Assembly: GCA_002682825.1 (NCBI GenBank)
Contig: NOKP01000002.1
Span: forward strand, 1,865,132-1,929,131
DNA: 64,000 nucleotides
Reading direction: 5' to 3'
Origin: Neonectria sp. B-13
Taxonomy: Eukaryota; Ascomycota; Sordariomycetes; Hypocreales; Nectriaceae
Part shown: piece after piece, positions 20,683 through 31,977 of the stretch
How positions within the stretch are numbered: the first letter of the stretch is position 1
How the letters are laid out: each line of letters opens with the position of its first letter
Position numbers and translations under genes: made by a program
The notes under the pieces: model-generated
Told to the model about the DNA's origin: nothing
What the model saw: only the letters and a program-made list of their open reading frames with translations
The model's database searches: none

Positions 20683-21843
20683 TTTGGCGATAAGCGGGAG
20701 GCCGAAAATAAAAGTTTCGGTACGGAAAGAAGCTCTCGAGCAACGGAAAAGAAAGGTATACGCCTTTTTAATGCGGTGACAGGATGACTAAATCCTTGCA
20801 GCGAGGGGGTATGCGCCAGCCGATGGTATAGACTTCCCGTGTAGGTTTGGCGGGCTGTGACGCGGAGGGGCGGCTGGAATGTCACCCGAGGTTGATGGGT
20901 GCGCGAGGGCAGACTTATATCAATTATCGAACAATGACAATGCGTTGTAACCGTTTTGTGATCCCCGCTGTTTTTATCCACGACTCACGGTTGAGAGGGA
21001 AGGGGATCGTCGGTATTTATCTGCAGCATGTTTCTGGGGCCCCATCCGTCAAACAGAGTCGTTTATCGTCTACGGCGGTTATCAACCCACTCGCCTCATC
21101 GCCTCCCCAGGCCCGGGCGTTGGTGATAACCACCCGAGGAGGAGAGCTTAGGTCGCCGCCGGCCGCGCGGGACATGGGCAGGGCAGGATGGGCGCAGGAC
21201 GAATGGGCCACGAGGGCGCCGCCGGGGGTGTGAGTGCGTATCGGCAGAGAGCGTCGGTGCAAGGTCGAGGTCTAGCTACTTCGTACCTTTACCGAAGGCC
21301 CGATGTCAGATGAAGCCCAGCGGACCATTCTATTGCAGCCAAGCTGGGCGAGAAACGAGACACCATTCGATCGAGGCACGACCTGCGTGGGCAAACCCCC
21401 ACATGGATCCTATCCTGGACAGGCCTTGGGGCTTTAGGCGTTCGGGGAATGGTTGTGGAGGTGTCGCCAAGTTGCGCGGGTACATATCTCTGCGTGTGGA
21501 CTGCGTGTGGACTGCGTGTGGAGGCTGGAGTAGGGGTTGTTGATGTTGGAGTCCCTTTGCTTCGCGTGAGGAACGAGGCGTTAGTGGCAACCTTACCGGC
21601 TCCTTCCAGGCTGCTATAGGACATGTTACCCTCTCGATTGATGGTGTACGTACTTCATGACATCTTTGGATGGTTCCTTCCCGGGGAAATGCTCCAGTTT
21701 CTAGGTCGCTATCAGTGCAGGAGCCATGCACGAGAGACGGCTTCCCCGGGTGGGCGCACTGCAAGCGCTGCCATTGGCTGGTGACGGTCCCTTATCACCG
21801 AACGATGCGACTAAGATAATGCAGCGTCGCATCAAGCTCTGTT
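20683..21843. other. upstream region of the NCS1 permease
   Basis: Contains the GATA motifs mentioned for the permease and a repeated tgcgtgtggac unit (21491-21525). No gene with domain support. Several GC-rich frames were considered and rejected. Confidence 0.45.
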
Positions 21844-21896
21844 AGTTCTATCGCAGCGCGGGCAGACAAAGGTATTACTCGATCTCATCGAGTCAA
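21844..21896 (+). repeat. direct repeat, copy A
   Basis: A 53-bp segment beginning agttctatcgcagcg, repeated in the same orientation at 23223. It includes a 7-bp inverted repeat, actcgat/atcgagt, separated by ctc. Weaker similarity continues beyond the 53 bp (gtatctc, accttgcc). Confidence 0.75.
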
Positions 21897-23222
21897 AGAC
21901 CTGGGGCACGTATCTCTAACTACTAGGTACCTAGGTACCTTGCCCGACAGACCTGTACGAGAAACAGTTCGTTCTAGCCTTCTTGGCCGTTTTCCCTGAC
22001 TCCCCAGCTATCTGTCTAGTATTCTCCGCTGGCTACCCGCCACACCACAGCCGTTCTAGAACCAATCTCGCTGTGACCTAGATCGCCGACCAGGGTTGTA
22101 CAATTGGCTGCGTCCTCAAAGCCCAAACTCTGGGCCGTTCCGCTCTGTTTTTGCGTTGTAGCTTAATTCCAAGGCCGGTTAACTGCTTGATCTTTGTTGA
22201 AAAATCCCAGCGTAAACTCCATGGCGATTGGAGCGGATGCGCTGCCATTGCGGATGCGACGTGCGAGAGCCACTTTGTAAGGACGGACGGAAGCCATTGC
22301 CGCAGTTGCAAGATCGTGCCGGTCGGTCCCTCTGTGCCGAGCATTACATAGTAGGATCTGGCTCGTCTGGCCCTGTTCCCTTCAGCCAATCTCGTACGAC
22401 TTGGTACCCTTGATGCACGCTGCCGCGGTGGAGAGATTTGAGAGGGGCATCCCCTGTCTGAACACGGATGACCCAAGGAGCAGCGGCCAGCTCCGCATGC
22501 AGCTATGGAAATATTCAGTCGCCCATGACGGCTTTTAAAATCGTCAAGACGCATGCCAACAACAAGCGTGCCGTCCCTCGTTGATTGGCCTTGCGAGCAG
22601 TTCAATGTGGGAGCTTGCAGACACAGCTGTCACCTGTGAGACATTCACCTTTGACACCCTGCACAAAGATAATCACTAATTGCCTGGTCAGCACAATACT
22701 AACTATGTAGCATGCGTAAGAAGTTTGGAACCAACATGACAATCTCGTCTCATGCATGATTAATTATGGCAGTAAGCCAAACCGATGTCAAGGAGCTGAA
22801 GCAATTAGTACATCCCTATCCTTAAACTAAACGGCATCTAGTGTCAACGTGTGTCCCCCCCCGATCGCTTTTTCACACGCTATTGTCCCATAGAAATGCA
22901 ATTACTCATGATCTGATGGCTATGATCCGAATTTGTAGTGAGTGTTTGAGTAGATGGGCATATGGACAGCGCCAGGCATGAATCCAAGCTCATCATCGGG
23001 AGAATTAGGCCAAACAACACCTGTGCTCCTTTCACAGTATCTGAAATTTCTCTGCAGATTGTCACTGCGTATGCCGTGGCAACCTGCTTCGGCGGCGCCT
23101 CGGGCTACGTCTTGTCTATTATCTTGATCCAGGCCAACTAATTACTATGTATGTCAGGCAAAGCGATAACATGGCGCGAGGGCTATTTAGATCCTGGCCC
23201 AGACTAGTTATTCCCACACCCC
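21897..23222. other. gene-poor sequence between the direct repeats
   Basis: About 1.3 kb. Nothing is supportable apart from a short forward stretch at about 23061-23141 that reads as a hydrophobic segment after a CTGCAG acceptor-like site and then stops. I treat it as a possible gene relic only. Confidence 0.35.
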
Positions 23223-23275
23223 AGTTCTATCGCAGCGTGGGTAGATAAAGGTGTTACTCGATCTCATCGAGTCAA
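23223..23275 (+). repeat. direct repeat, copy B
   Basis: Matches copy A over 53 bp with four differences, all transitions (three C in copy A against T here, one A against G). Same orientation. It may be the end of a decayed transposable element. Confidence 0.75.
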
Positions 23276-25065
23276 CCCACATCTAAAGATGTGGAGCATG
23301 TATCTCGATTCGACCTTGCCAGAAAAAGGTTCGAGGCGGGCGTGGCAAGCGAAGACGCAAGTCAATTTGTGAGACAAGACGTCTGTCATGGCGGTGTGCA
23401 TTGAACTCAGGAACTTCACCCATAAAGAGGGCGGAGAATAACAGTTCAACCATAAACATAATTGGGGGTCTTCCTCTCTAGGTCAAGAGATAATCTATCG
23501 CCTACGGAGTGCATGTTGATCGTGGCCCTGTCGTGTTACTAGCGAAAAAGTCCACCAGGTCTGGATGCTAGTACAGACCACCTCGCTCGACGCGATGCCA
23601 CCAGCCGTAATTTTTTGAGAGAGGATTTCTTATCATCACTATGCTGGTGGACTGTAGCAAGACGGCATTGTGTCTGGTTCGAAACTGTCTGATATTGTGC
23701 TTGGGATTAGATTATTGAACCAGAGTATACTAATTACACCACTGAGAGCTAAAAACTGCAAAGGGAGTTGAAACGGGAAGACATGCGATGATTAATGGGA
23801 CACAGAAAACGGGGAGAAGGGCAGATGCCAGCCTTAATTTGATTGATGAGTTCTCGGGGAATATGTGTGAATACGACAATTGATTACTTTTCATCTCAAG
23901 TACCAGCATTCAAGATAACATTTGCTATAGAATGGAGCGTGTCGTGGTGTTCTTTGTGCTGTTGAAGTTGCGATTGTAGCAACGTCATTCTCTCATTAAA
24001 GGCCGTGAATGAACGTTATGCATGCTTGGTAGACTAAACGTCAGAAACAGAACGGTAGAGTTGTTATTGCCCCTCACCACGGGAAACTTACACATGTCAG
24101 CGGCGCCACCCGCCTCCACAATCTCAACGTACCTGGAGAAACGAGGAAGTAGGGTATTTATCTAGACAGAGCTTTCGAAATGGGAGCATAGTTCAGTACT
24201 TTCATCTCATCTCCCTCGTTGACATCGACAGTGAGGGGGTCACTGAGGGTGGCTGGAACATCGCCTACAATGACTCTACGCCAGACTGAACACCTGCCCG
24301 TTCAGCCGAAGGCGCGGACAGTGCCGAGGACCCTAGATGCAGACAGACTCACCTTACCCATCTTACATCAGAGGGAACCAGCGTGTCGGGACCTGAGACA
24401 TTAGCGTGGGATATGTACATACGATGGGAACTTTTTTCCCCTTTGGTGTAGAGGGGGAAGCACGTTAAATGAGTTATTGCATATGGATGGATCACGGATG
24501 CTTTGTGTCACCACCTTGTTGGCGCCAAGATGTGTTAAGGCAATGACTAGGTTCTTCTGCCTTCTGGCTCCCCGAGCATGCAAAACATGAGTTTGGATAG
24601 AATATTTGTCTGGAGTCTGGATGAAAGCCTTGGTTTAGAAATTAGATGATACACCTGTGATCATCTACGGGGCAGAATTCCGGATTGATGCTGGAGAGAT
24701 TGTTACAACCATAACAAGCTTCGGACCAAAACATTGGAATAAACACGTGAAATTTCGGAAACTGCCCCGCGATTGTCGGCACACAACAGCCACAAGCTTG
24801 CTGTGGGCTTCTACAGCACTGAGCGGCGCACTAGGCGTTCAGGGCGCACAGCGCGTCTGGCCAGTGGCCACTCACAGACGCCCGCCTTTTTGTTCCCTCC
24901 CCCACCATTCAATCCCGCTCCCCGCCAACAGCAACACCAAACACCAACCCAACGCCAAGCTCCATCTTCAATCTCCCCTCCTCGTCACCCGTCTTTCTCT
25001 CCCATTCCACCTCATCCACAATATCCTCCGCTGCCGTTGCCCAGTGCGTGCCTGCTACTGCAATC
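23276..25065. other. gene-poor region before KAP114, with a possible gene relic
   Basis: AT-rich up to about 24600, then the CT-rich leader of KAP114. On the reverse strand between about 24400 and 24010 there are short coding-like pieces (DVPATLSDPLTVDVNEGDE, then RYVEIVEAGGAADM) with donor- and acceptor-like sites but with intervening stops. No intact product can be built, and I do not assign a family. Confidence 0.35.
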
Positions 25066-28000
25066 ATGGAGGATCAGCTGGTGCAGCTCCTGGCCAACAC
25101 CCAGCTCCCCGACCAGGCGCCTCGCCAGCAGGCCGAGATCGAGCTCAAGCACGCCCGTTCCAATCCCGCCTTTCCCCTGTCGCTCGCCAACGTCGCTGCC
25201 CACACCTCCATCGACACCGCCATCCGTCAGTCTGCGCTCACCAACCTCCGCTTGTTCATCGAGAAGAACTGGAGTACCGAGGACCCAGATGGCGAGCCCC
25301 AGATCCCCATCGCCGACGAGATCCGCGGTCAGCTCAAGCAGACCCTCCTCGACCTCTCTCTGAGCCCAGAGGAGGACCGCAAAGTGAAGATCTCCGCTAG
25401 GTACGCTCACCAAACGCTTCTCGTGCCTAAGGCAACCGCGCATTGCTAACCAGCTACCTCGCATAGTTACGCCGTTGGCAAGATTGCCATCCATGACTTC
25501 CCTGAGCAGTGGCCTCACCTCCTCCCCACCGTCCTCGGTGTGATCCCCGCTGGCACCGACGCCCAGCTCCACGGTGCCCTAAGAGTCTTGAATGATATCA
25601 TCGAAGAGAGCTTGAGTGAAGACCAGTTCTTCTCCATGGCTCGCGATATCTCCAAGGGCCTGACCGAAGTCGCTCTCAACGAAAATAGAAAGCCCATGCT
25701 GCGAGCCCTGGCCATCTCCATCTTCCGAGGTTGCTTCGACCTGATGAACATGATCAAAGAGGACCATGCCAAGGAGGTTCGCGCCTTTGCCGACGAGCTC
25801 CTGAAGGAGTGGAACCCCTTCTTCATCACCGTCCTGAAGAGTCGTCTGCCTGATGCCGACCTGACCACTGGTTCCCAGCCCGACAGCTGGAACAGCATTA
25901 TCGCCCTCAAGCTCCAGGTCGTCAAGACTCTGCTGAGAATCCGCCGCGTTTTCCCAAACCTGCTCCTTCCCCAGAGCACAACCTTCTTCAGTGCAGTGTG
26001 GGAGGAACTCACTCTCATGCAGGGCCCCCACGAGGAGCTCTACATCAAGAACGATGCCCAAGGAAGATTGGAGGACTCGGACAGCATTCCCTACACCTTG
26101 GATTTCCTTATTCTAGAGGAGCTGGACTTCTTGAATCAATGCTTCCGAGCTCCCCCAGTTCAGGCCGAACTCGATGGCCATTTGAAGGCCCATGCCTCTG
26201 CCCAGGATGTTCCGTGGATGATGGAGATCATGAAGATGCTCGTTGCCTACTCCCGTGTGACCCGAGAGGAGGAGGATCTGTGGGACATCGACTGCTCCTT
26301 GTACCTGGCTGAGGAGACATCCGTCACGGCCAATTACACCGCACGAACTGCTGCTGGAGACTTGTTGATCAAGATGGGCGAGTGGTTTGACCAGAAGACC
26401 ATCGATGGGTTGTTTGGCTACACTAAGACCCTCTTCATCGGTGAGGGCGTGTCGTGGCGAAGCCAAGAGGCCGCTCTTTACTTGTTCGTCATGTTGGTGA
26501 GCGACTTCCAGGATATGAGCAAGCCCATCCCGGACCCTGTTGCACACGCCTACTTGGAACTGGTTGACTTTGCCATTAACCGACCCGAGGAGCCCCTGCT
26601 CCGCGCACGAGGCTATCTTGTTGCTGGTGTTCTTTGTCGGTCCTTTGAGACACCTCCGTCTCTTCTAGACCGTATCATCGAGTCCATCACCCGCGAGGAG
26701 TCCGAGGTTGTCCAGGTTGCATCCGTCAAGGCCGTCGAGGGACTCATCAACGCCGGGCGCGTCACTCCTGATCGACAGGTTCCTATCATCACCGCTATCC
26801 AAACTTACATGAACGGCAAGGATCCTAGCGACATGGAGGATGCCGATGAGCTTCTTGTTACCCTAGCTGAAGCCCTTCGCTCTGCCATTGGCCTGGAGAC
26901 CAGGATTGCCCTCTCTAACGATGTGCAGTCCATCGATCTGCTCTTTTTGCTGGCCAAACTGGGTGCTAGCAACTTCCAGGTCACTATGCTGGTGTCGGAG
27001 GCGTTTGAAGATATCGTCGGCACCTTGTCTGACCCCGTGTCGTACGCTGCGCTGTGCAGCAAGATCCTGCCTACCCTGACTGGCGCCTTTGACGTCGCTA
27101 ACCTGACAGAGGACAACCCCCTTGTCACTGTGAGCAACCTAGTTCATGATAACAAATGACCCGAACTGATCATTCCCAGGTTGCAACTGAGCTGCTCGCT
27201 GTCTTGGCTGAGCACGGATCCGAGCCTCTGCCCCCTGGATTTGTGGCAGCAACCTTCCCCAAGCTAACGCGCCTTCTCATGGAATCCACTGAGGGAGAGG
27301 TGCTGCGCCCAGGTTCGGAAACTGTCAAGTATATCCTGCAGCACGACCACCAGCAAGTCCTCGGATGGCAAGACGCCAACGGCCGCTCTGGTCTGGAGGT
27401 CTGCCTGCACATCATTGACCGGCTCCTTGGTCCTTCCATCGAGGATAATTCTGCGTCAGAGGTTGGAGGACTCGCTGCTGAGTTGGTAGAGAAGGCTGGC
27501 CAGGAACGTCTCGGTCCTTTCTTGCCCCAACTCCTCCAGGCCGTCGCTAACAGACTTGCTTCTGCACAATCTGCGGGCATCATTCAATCCCTCATTCTCG
27601 TCTTTGCACGTCTTTCCCTAGCCGGCGCCAGCGACATCGTTGAGTTTTTGAATCAAGTTCAAATCAATGGCGAGAGCGGTCTCCAGATTGTGCTGGCCAA
27701 GTGGCTTGAGAATTCGGTCAACTTTGCTGGCTACGATGAGATCCGACTGAAGTGAGTAGTTGGAGTCGCCGTGTCCTTCTTCCTTGTTCTCATTGCTGAC
27801 TCGTTTTTAGTGTGATTGCTCTGTCGAAGCTGTACTCCCTCAACGATCCTCGGCTTGCGCAGACCATGGTCAAAGGTGATCTGGTCGTTAGTAACGATGA
27901 CGGACAGATCAAGACGCGCTCTCGCGCCAAGCAGAGTATGTGCCCAACACTAGAGAGCATTCCAACGACGGATTTCATTACGAACCAACTCTATATCCAA

Positions 28001-28441
28001 TATATACAAGAAGAACAAAATGCTAATAAACCAACGCGAACCACAGACCCCGACCAATACACCATCATTCCTGCATCCCTCAAGATAATCAAGGTTCTTA
28101 TTGAGGAGCTCGTTTCTGCGTCTGGAGCTCGGGCTGCTGCGAATGCCGCCGCCGCTGCCGTGGCATCTGCTAGCTTTGACGATGACGATAACGATGACGA
28201 GGGTTGGGAGGATGACGATGATACTCTCGACTTGAGCCTTGGTACCACCAAATCCGACCTCATGTCCTTCATGGAGGGTGGTGCCCAGCGACAGCGAGAT
28301 GACGAGACACAGGCTTACCTGACAGATTTCTTTATTCGTTGCGCTCGGGAGAACGTGGCCAACTTCCCTGAGTGGTACAACATGCTCACGGAAGATGAGC
28401 AGACTAAGCTCAACGAGGTGGCTAACTCAGCCGGACAATAG
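25066..28441 (+). CDS. KAP114: karyopherin/importin-beta family protein Kap114 (importin-9)
   Basis: Five exons: 25066-25400, 25467-27129, 27180-27751, 27811-27935 and 28047-28441, 1029 residues. The introns are short and carry consensus splice and branch signals. The N-terminus has the importin-beta N-terminal domain (roughly residues 22-105, containing QAEIELKHARSNPAFPLSLANVA and the RQSALTNLRLFIEKNW helix). HEAT repeats fill the rest. The late acidic loop (DDDDNDDEGWEDDDDTLDL) is characteristic of Kap114/importin-9, where it helps in cargo release. The yeast protein imports TBP, histones H2A-H2B, Nap1 and other nuclear cargo through Ran-GTP. Length agrees with the family (about 1000-1040). 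Start: the ATG at 25066 directly precedes EDQLVQLL, and there is no in-frame ATG close upstream. It is expected to shuttle between nucleus and cytoplasm. Confidence 0.93.
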
Positions 28442-28989
28442 GAAGGCCTGCGGTATCAGGTACCGGGACCCTGATTACGCAGGCACAGGGATTTGCCCGG
28501 ATGGGGAATCTGCGGAAGCTGCAATTTTGATAAAATGCTGCTGCCGCATCAGGAACCGTAAAGGTTTGTGTCTGGCCAATGGGTACTAGGAGGGGAAGAG
28601 AGAAATCGAGAGACTGTGGGACGCGCTCACCTGGCTCTTTGTTATTTTTCTGTCTCCTCTGTGGTGGAAAAGGGTAAATAGACGCGAGCACCATCCGAGG
28701 GTCACGACGATTGCCTCTCCGGCCTGCTTTGATGAATGGATGTCGATTGTGGATAGGATAGAACATGTAATCAGAGTCTGGTTTCTGAAGTTACGAAACT
28801 AGGAATTGGGAGACATCACTGATAAAAGATGATGAACCTGGACTTTACAACACCAGGATATGGCTAGCAAACAAAGTGATGGATTGGATGTCATGTATTT
28901 CGTCATTCTGATCATAACCTCATATCAAGGGCCCTTTTTACTAATGTCCATCAAATAATCATACAGCCCGCCAATGTCTTAACCTCCAA
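28442..28989. other. convergent intergenic region
   Basis: 3' flanks of KAP114 and of the PI31-like gene. No gene, RNA or repeat seen. Confidence 0.5.
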
Positions 28990-30230
28990 CTACATGAAGT
29001 CACCTCCACCAAATCCTCCAAATGGGTTACTCCCCCTGCCGCTCCCAGGGCCGGGGAACCGAGGGCCACCACCAGGACCGAGAGGATCCCATCGTGCACC
29101 GGGCGGTGCCTGGGGGTCGTATCCGCCGGAGCCGCCGCCACCGGGGCCACCGAACAACGGATCATCGAACGTCGGGTGCATGCCGGATCCACCGCCGGGA
29201 CGGGGCAGGCCGCCGCCGACGAAGGAGCCGCGGAGAGGGTCATGAGGGCCTAGCCCCGGCGGGTTGAGATCGTCGTGGCCGATGTTGAAGGGGGACTGGC
29301 CGGGGATGACGAGGCCGCGTGGTGGGCGATTCATCTCGTACTCATCCTCGAAGCCAGGGGGTGGGAAGTCGCCGACGGGGTGGGGCCGGGGGCGGGCCAT
29401 GTCCGGGAGCGGGTTCACGGGCGGCGGGGGGATGTTGGAGTCCGGGTCGGGGCCGCGGAAGGGACGGTTGGGGTTCTGGGCTTCTTGGGCGCGGCGCTCG
29501 GAACGGGCAGTGGCTTCAGCCTCGGCGGATTCAACGTAGCCTTCACTCTGGAGCTTGGGGATGAGTCTTTGGATGATGTTGACTTTGAGATCTTGGAGGA
29601 CATCTGAACATGGAGGGTTAGACTGCTAGTTGTTGAAGATAGGCTTAGAGCTGGAACAGGGTTGACATACCGGTGATGGCTTGCTCCGAGACAAAGACGC
29701 CTCGGAGCTTATCGGCGAGATCACTGCGGTCCTCGCGGCCCTCGGTCATGGTGATGCGAATGGGCAGGCCGCTGGACTGCACGACATCGCGGACCGTCCG
29801 CTCGAAGCGGTAGATTCTCTCGTCGCCGACAGCGAGCCCGCGCACTTCCACTTTGCCACCCATGCGGTCCACGCGGATGACAAAGGTCATGGCCGACTGC
29901 TTGTGCGTGTATACAAAGCTCAGAGAGCCAAAGCCCGAGTTCCACTGAGGTGGGAGACGCGGGGCGAGGGACTCGCATTCAGCTGCAAACGAAACGGCGT
30001 CAGTGGGCGCGCAGAGAGGTGAGGGGGGTGTGAGAAAACGTACGGAGTTTCTTGTCTTCGTCAAAGCCGTGAAGCTTGAAGTTGAGGGCGGCCATGTAGG
30101 CGTGGATGAGCAGGGCAATGGCCTCGTAGGAGGAGGCCAAGTCGGACGAGTCATCGCCGGGCGGATGTGTCGGGAGGGCGTCTGCCATGCCGCCGAGGAT
30201 GGCGGCGGTGCTGAGGGGCGGGGCAGCCAT
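28990..30230 (-). CDS. proteasome inhibitor PI31-like protein
   Basis: Three exons on the reverse strand: 30230-30044, 29982-29671 and 29603-28990, 370 residues. The N-terminal half is the PI31/FP domain: DLASSYEAIALLIHAYMAALNFKLHGF, then LPPQWNSGFGSLSFVYTHKQSAMTFVIRVDRMGGKVEVRGLAVG. The C-terminal half is Pro/Gly-rich and disordered, with the usual PI31 elements NPFGGFGGGDFM and DPLRGSFVGG, ending at the proteasome-contacting tail. PI31 family proteins (PSMF1, yeast Fub1) bind the 20S core and modulate its activity or transport. Spliced joints (KKL-PECES and ITG-DVLQDLK) are natural. It is head-to-head with Rev7, about 600 bp away, so a shared promoter region is likely. Confidence 0.87.
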
Positions 30231-30827
30231 GACGGTAACTTGAGTGAGCTGCGATGTTCTTCTTGGTGATGTATCGTCGTGAGAGCAACTAAGCGTGGTG
30301 GAGTGGCGACTTTAAAGCTGGGGGGAGTGTTGGTGGGAAGATGAGGGACGAGGGAGGGGGCTGCTGCGTCATGAACTTGGGTGCCTCCTCAGCCCTATAA
30401 GTGGAGTAGGAACCCTGGACGTTGGAGGGGCGGTGCCGCAGTGGTTTGGGAATGCCTCGGTGGTAGCCTAGTGGCGATGCTGTAAGGTAAATGATAGGTG
30501 GGATTTGATGAGCTTAGGAGGATCTGAATGTTCAGATTGAGAGATGCGGAACTGAAGGAATTCATGAGCATGAACAACTGCAAGGTTATTAATGGTTCGA
30601 GATACGTCATCCGATGCATCACCGTCATCCTGAAGCAATTTTAGAGTTGACAGCCACAGCTGATCACGGCACGTGATATCGCGTCCCCCCTCAACGCGTC
30701 CCCTCCGCGTGTCTCCTCCCCGATCGATCTTCGTCCTAAACCACCGTCTTTTCCACTTTTGGCCAACATCACCGGCCTCACTTATCTCCTCTTCCTCTTC
30801 CCCAGCTCCTCAATCCACTCAATACTC
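30231..30827. promoter_or_regulatory. divergent promoter region, PI31-like and Rev7
   Basis: About 600 bp between two diverging starts. AT-rich in the middle, CT-rich near the Rev7 start. I cannot name a specific site. Confidence 0.45.
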
Positions 30828-31626
30828 ATGTCAACACCACCGCCGCCGCCAATCCCTCCCCAAGGCCCCTCCCTCCCGTCCTCCTTCGCCTCCCCGCTCC
30901 TCTCCTCCTTCACCACCTTCCTGACCCTCGCCCTACACTCGCTCCTCTTCCACCGCGCCCTCTACCCGCCGGCCACCTTCCTCACCGCCCGTGCGCTGAA
31001 CCTGCCCGTCCGCCAGTCGCGCCACCCGGGCCTCTGCGCCTGGATCAATGACGCCGTCGCCGCCGTCGCACTGCAGCTTCAGAGGGGCGTCGTGCGCCGC
31101 ATCGCCGTCGTCATGCACGCGCCCAAGTCGTTTGATGTCCTGGAGCGCTGGGTCTTCGACATCGAGGCCTTTCCTGCGTGGGGGGACCTGGTACAAGAGG
31201 GTGACGCGACGATGGAGGATACCGGCGCTGTCGCTGAAACCGAGGCCGAAGACCCCATCAACTGGACTGACGTCAACGAGGCACTCCGCGGAGCCCTCCG
31301 GCGCATCGCGTACGCCGGCGAGACGATGCCTCCGCTCCCCGAGGGCAGCACATTTACTCTCGCCGTTGAGCTCCGCGACGAAGCCCCTGCACCTATAGGA
31401 GTAAGATATTGGCGTCGACACCGATCCTTGCGTCATCTGTTAACTGGTCTACTCACAGCACCCCCAACACTGGATTCCCTCACAACCCAACCTCCAACCA
31501 CCCACCGAATCCTTACCAAACCAGGGCTCCTCTCTCGGCGGCGCTAAAACCACACCCATTCGCTCCGTCCAAGCCGGCCCGCTGTTCTTCGAGTGCTGGA
31601 TAGAGCAGGATCCAGCTCTTCCATGA
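30828..31626 (+). CDS. REV7: HORMA-domain protein Rev7 (Mad2B)
   Basis: Two exons, 30828-31400 and 31459-31626, with a 58-nt intron (GTAAGA...ACAG), 246 residues. After a proline-rich leader (MSTPPPPPIPPQG) the HORMA fold begins: LLSSFTTFLTLALHSLLFHRALYPPATF, then PRALNLPVRQSRHPGL..INDAV, and VVMHAPKSFDVLERWVFDI. The C-terminal safety-belt region ends IRSVQAGPLFFECWIEQDPALP, which is the family signature. Rev7 is the accessory subunit of DNA polymerase zeta in translesion synthesis and a HORMA adaptor in other complexes; location is nuclear. I chose the first ATG at 30828 because the upstream frame has no ATG nearby. Slightly longer than yeast Rev7 owing to the proline-rich leader and the Q/P-rich insert before the C-terminus. 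Confidence 0.88.
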
Positions 31627-31977
31627 CCCCCTTTTCTCCGTATGTACACGTCCACACCACACTCATGCGATGCCCACTTTACGAATAGACACCCTCGTTC
31701 AGTTTGTCATGACTCTTCGTGTTGTCTCTAGTTCTCTTGCATTTGCATAACATGATATGACATGAGGCCCTTCTCCTGGACCCTGATCCCAGACCCGGCC
31801 CGAGTCGTAACATGCGGCCCTGCTCCAGACTCCCCAATTCCCAGAGTCCGCCGCGTAATATACAGCAAACCAGCCGAAAAGACATATAAAAATCCATCTG
31901 ACCATATCATCGCGGCCGTGATCCTCCGATTCCTCCCTCTTCAAACGCCCAAGCAGCCTCACAGAGGACAGCATTGC
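31627..31977. other. convergent intergenic region
   Basis: Short 3' flanks of REV7 and the RhoGEF gene. I see nothing else. Confidence 0.5.

Noticed and set aside
22078..22605. 175-codon reverse frame in the gene-poor region
   Set aside because: No family resemblance, unusual composition, no start context or splice signals.
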